DNA from: Populus alba
Taxonomy: Eukaryota > Streptophyta > Magnoliopsida > Malpighiales > Salicaceae
Assembly: GCF_005239225.2 (NCBI RefSeq)
Contig: NC_133299.1
Location: 6,824,967-6,888,966 of the forward strand
Direction of reading: 5' to 3'
Length of the DNA stretch: 64,000 bases
The notes under the pieces are model-generated. The model was not told the origin of the DNA and did not search any database. It was given only the letters and a program-made list of their open reading frames with translations. The position numbers were made by a program, and so were the translations under genes. Positions within the stretch are counted from its first letter, which is position 1; each line of letters starts with the position of its first letter. Below, piece by piece: positions 60,361 to 64,000 of this stretch.

Positions 60361-60960
60361 CCAGGCTATATGGCTAAGGAGCCTCCAAAACCAACTCCTG
60401 TTCAGGGTCCTTGGAACGACTCAGGCAGGATCTTTGATGCAGGGAAAAAAAAAGTAGTTGCAGCAAGAATTAGAATCATCCCCCGAGCAGTTATTTTTTC
60501 GAAACAAAAATAAAATCAGGGATGTCAGCAGAATCTCAAGATCACTGGCTGAAAATCGGTTAATTTTAGATTGTTCCCATAACCACCCCGTGACTTCGAT
60601 TTTCTGGACAAGAAATATTGTTTGACGGCCACTTTTGTCCTTACACTCGTAAACACAAGTCTCCGACTAAAAGCCACCACCAATATGGACGAGGAGAATG
60701 TGCAAGTGGGCATGATTTTTATATCTTGCTCGACGGCAGAGGAGGCTTCCTCCCTCCATTCGCGGTCAAAGTTGAGCATACCAACATGTTTTCACAGTTG
60801 TTTATTGATATCATTTCTGCTAAAACACATGTGATTCCGGTCCATGCTTGTGGGTTTCGTTTCTTGCTTGCATTGCTGTGAGCATTAGTTTCAGCAGCCC
60901 ATGAAGAATGCCTGACTCCCGCTGCATCAGATTTCGTACTTCATTGAAAAAAGAGCGTCC
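60360..60960. other. Unassigned patch of gene-like base composition
   Basis: About 600 bp with higher GC than its surroundings. Overlapping short frames exist on both strands (60525-60779 minus, 84 codons; 60618-60881 and 60622-60834 plus, 87 and 70 codons), none with a domain I recognise and none with clear splice signals. Could be a non-coding transcript, a gene fragment or a decayed gene. Confidence 0.3.
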
Positions 60961-63900
60961 TCGAACCCTAAAACTTCTCCCTATCTTCAGAACCAAATAC
61001 TTAGTTGCCTGCTCAATCTATTTATTTAATTAACTGGACAACGGAATCGATAGCATATTTACGGGTTTTTAAAGTGTGTTTTGCTCATATATATATAAAA
61101 TAATTTTTTTTAAAATAATAATAATAAAAAAAAATACTATTTTAGCACTCGGTTTCCTAACAAATCCAATGGAACCTCATTCGTTTATCGGTCTGCCCCT
61201 TAAAAATGTAGTTAGTGTACCCTTTTTTCCTTTGTTGCATTTACTTTTTTTTTTTTTTTTTTTTTTTAATGCGTAGATATTGGATGCCAATGATTTCAGA
61301 CGAGGAAAGATTTTGAACCCAATTTTGTCTGTATTGCCGGTGCCTCTTCATCTCATTTGTCAGACTTAGACTGACAATAACTCTCAAAACTAACTCTTTT
61401 TTTATTATTCGATACTACCAAGTCATTTGTTTTAAAAGAAAATTACATTTAGCATGAATATCCGCTGCGGTTTGAAATGTTATCATTTATATCTTTAATT
61501 AAAAAAAAACAATAAATCTAACAAATGATTATGACTGGCTGAAAAATATATTTTTAAAAATAATAATTTTCATAGAAAATAAATTTATAAAAAATATATT
61601 ATTTTTTTATGTTTAGTAATATTATAAAAAATAAATTGAAAATATTTTTTAATGTTTGTTTATATCATTAAAAATAAACTGAAAATTAATTTATTGATGT
61701 TTTAATTTTTTTTTAAATTTATCTAACATATATAAAACATTAAATATAACAATTTTATCCCGGTATAAAAAGTGTAATGGTAAAAAAAAAATTATTATTA
61801 TATCATATAATTATATATAGCCTATTTTGTAAAATGAGTATATATAATATAAATATTTTAAATATAATATTATAGATATATAACCTTGTTAAATATTTTT
61901 AAGTGAAATCTATTAATTTTTTTTTAAACCTCAAAAAAAATTTTTCATTTTGAAAAAGCCAAATTAGTTAATGATATTAAATAAGAGTTAGATATTTCAT
62001 TTTTTTTTTATATTGAATTTTGTATTGGAGGTAAATAAATACAAAAATATTTTGATGGATTTTTTGGATAAATAATTTTTTTTTCCACAGGGTTTAGCTA
62101 ATTTTCTCTTTAATATCATTTAAGCATTAGGAAATAAATATAAATATTTTATATCAATTATAATCATGCATAAATATTAACTTTTAATGTTATATTCATA
62201 CATATTAGTTTAAATTAACAAATATAAAAATACTAGACCAAATAACAAACATAAATATACTTGTCAAATAATAAACATAAATTTTTTTATTTTAGTAAAA
62301 TCATCTAAGTAATTATACTAAAGTAATGTTAATTCATAAAATTCATCAACCTAAATTTTTTTTGAATTAGCATTTTTTATCATAAATATTTTTGCTCACA
62401 TTCCATTTTTAACCAACTGATCAAAAGCATCATCAAAATAAATCTTATCAAAACTTGTTGTATTCATCATCTCTGCATATAACTAATTAATATCAAGATA
62501 AATTTTGCTTAGATTTTAAATTGCCAACGCAACATCTCTAACATTTTCAAACAATTTTTTAACAAAGATCATCTTTATATGTATGATTTCTTGTTCTACG
62601 TTGCCTTTTTTGGGCACTACATAAAGATATCTCTTTCTCATTTGAAATTTCTTCATATTCACCATTATTGTATTCCAGTATTCTCTTCCAAGTTGGTGTT
62701 AACCTATGAAAAGTGAGAAAATGATTTCCATAAAGCCTGAATTATCCGCAATTATCTTAAATACAAGATGACCAGACAATTCATTGATCTCTCTCTTCCA
62801 GCAACATTTTTATCTCCTGTTAGGATCTAGTTTACTATCCTTTCTTTTCATCTCTTGATTGCAGATAAATCCTATGTTGAGATAAAAACTCCCAGAACAG
62901 ACTGTATCACATCACCCCGAGAAAACTCATTTCAAAGCTGTAAAGCCATTTTATGAACATCAACTCCCTCTCTCTGCTTAATTATACAACCACTGGAGTT
63001 CATCACCCAAACCATCACCAACATTCGCACCAGCCAGCTCTCTTCTCTCCGGGCCTCAGCAGTCATTAGCGACCACAACAGCAGCTCTCCACGACTGCAA
63101 CACCATTATTAGCCTCGTTAGCAAGCAACATGGGGTGATGTGACTTTCTTTCCTTTTTCGACAGCGAGCAACAACATGGAAAGGATATAATGAGATATTT
63201 AAGGATACATTTAATTGTAATTTTTCATTAAGGTTTCTTGTTGGGTTGACTAGAATTTATTTGATTTCCTTTTCTTTTATGGCTTGCGAACTGGGAATTA
63301 GAGGAAAAAGGATAGAAGAAGAAAAAAAGATGAAGATGAGGTTCTTTTTCTCTCAATATAATTGCAGAAAAGGAGAGGAATTAAAGGTTTAATATGACAG
63401 AAGATGTTATGACTAACATTGTTTTCTAGTCATTCGGCTAGTGAGGAATCAGATGTGAAGGGAAGGTGGTGGCTAGGTTTGCTGCTCGGGGGAAGAAGAT
63501 GTGTGGAATGACAACTAGGGTCATGTTAGGGATGAAGATGAACAGGGTGTTTTTATTATTATTATTCAATTGAGAAATTATAATATGTAAATAGAAAATA
63601 ATCATAATCTTGAAAATAATTAGTTTTTTTATTGTTTTTTTTAGAATATTAAATGTTAATATATTTTTAAAATATAATTTTTCAAATTATAACATGTAAT
63701 TATAATATGAACTAAATTATTGAAAGGTAGGGGTAATTTTTATTTTTTTTACTGAATTATAAAAAATTATCCTGAAATTTGAGTAAAACTTAACTTAGCT
63801 TTTAATTTTTTTTTAATTCAAGTGTTTTAAATTTATTTTTTTTTTATAAAAAAGGATTTTTTAAAAAAATTTTGACCATAGTTAATAATTTAGAAATACA

Positions 63901-64000
63901 GCACATGGCATAAAAAACATGTGATTTGAAAAAACAAATAATGGAGAGATGAAAATCATAGTCTAGCTGGATCGCTCATGAGTTAGCTCTACCTAGATCA
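60961..64000. other. AT-rich intergenic DNA with transposon-like traces
   Basis: 61530-61700 shows about three diverged units of 'AAAAAATAAATTGAAAATATTTTTTAATGTTT', here quoted in two overlapping parts: AAAAAATAAATTGAAAA and TATTTTTTAATGTTTG. On the minus strand at 62390-62465 a short frame ends in residues SFDKIYFDDAFDQLVKNGM and a stop; it resembles the tails of plant transposon-derived Myb/SANT-type proteins, but weakly. 62900-63170 is less AT-rich with no frame. No intact gene is supported. Confidence 0.4.

Noticed and set aside
1..64000. CRISPR arrays, operons, phage or secretion systems, tRNA and rRNA genes
   Set aside because: None seen by eye. The tandem arrays lack identical repeats with unique spacers, and the genes are intron-bearing plant genes. 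A tRNA scan could still find a gene that I missed.
1..64000. A functional gene cluster linking LOG, 2-Cys peroxiredoxin, mTERF, E2F, HVA22 and the hydrolase
   Set aside because: The genes differ in pathway, strand and compartment and are separated by kilobases of repeats; nothing supports joint function.

Overview
The window looks like a nuclear chromosome segment of a woody eudicot, most probably a Populus (poplar/willow-type) genome. It is AT-rich, its genes are split by canonical GT-AG introns, the proteins are plant-specific (LOG, plastid 2-Cys peroxiredoxin, plastid mTERF, plant E2F, HVA22), and the spaces between genes are filled with degraded LTR elements, short AT-rich dispersed elements and microsatellites. 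The genus is an inference from gene and repeat style. No bacterial, plasmid, phage or CRISPR feature is present.

Layout. 1-7229 is AT-rich intergenic DNA with repeat debris. 7474-12461 (+) is a seven-exon LOG gene (cytokinin activation). 12462-17640 is UTR, microsatellites and repeats, ending in a less AT-rich unassigned patch. 17828-20491 (-) is a seven-exon chloroplast 2-Cys peroxiredoxin gene. 20600-22900 holds a GTTGAC/GACCC-type degenerate repeat. 23003-24067 (+) is an intronless plastid mTERF gene. 24068-25880 is non-coding, and 25880-29150 carries non-coding retroelement-type sequence with two tandem arrays. 29627-34366 (+) is a fourteen-exon E2F gene. 36300-37950 is a T-rich degenerate tandem array. 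40623-41126 (+) is an intronless gene for a plant protein of unknown function, converging on a six-exon HVA22-like gene at 41506-43549 (-). 44340-54000 is a transposon graveyard whose centre is a Ty1/copia element inserted into the LTR of an older element. 54389-58929 (+) is a twelve-exon lipid-droplet-associated hydrolase-type alpha/beta hydrolase with a TRIM retroelement in its last intron. 58930-64000 is repeats plus one unassigned patch.

The seven genes are unrelated housekeeping or regulatory genes and do not form a cluster. I rebuilt all exon joins by eye; every join keeps frame and conserved family motifs. I did not find a previously undescribed multi-gene system. The observations most worth checking are: (1) the HVA22-like gene has a TAA followed in the same frame by 65 open codons that look like a real tail; (2) the nested retrotransposon pair, where a second LTR copy preserves the empty target site; (3) a probable GC-AG intron in the hydrolase gene; (4) a sharp change in codon-ending bases inside the mTERF gene.
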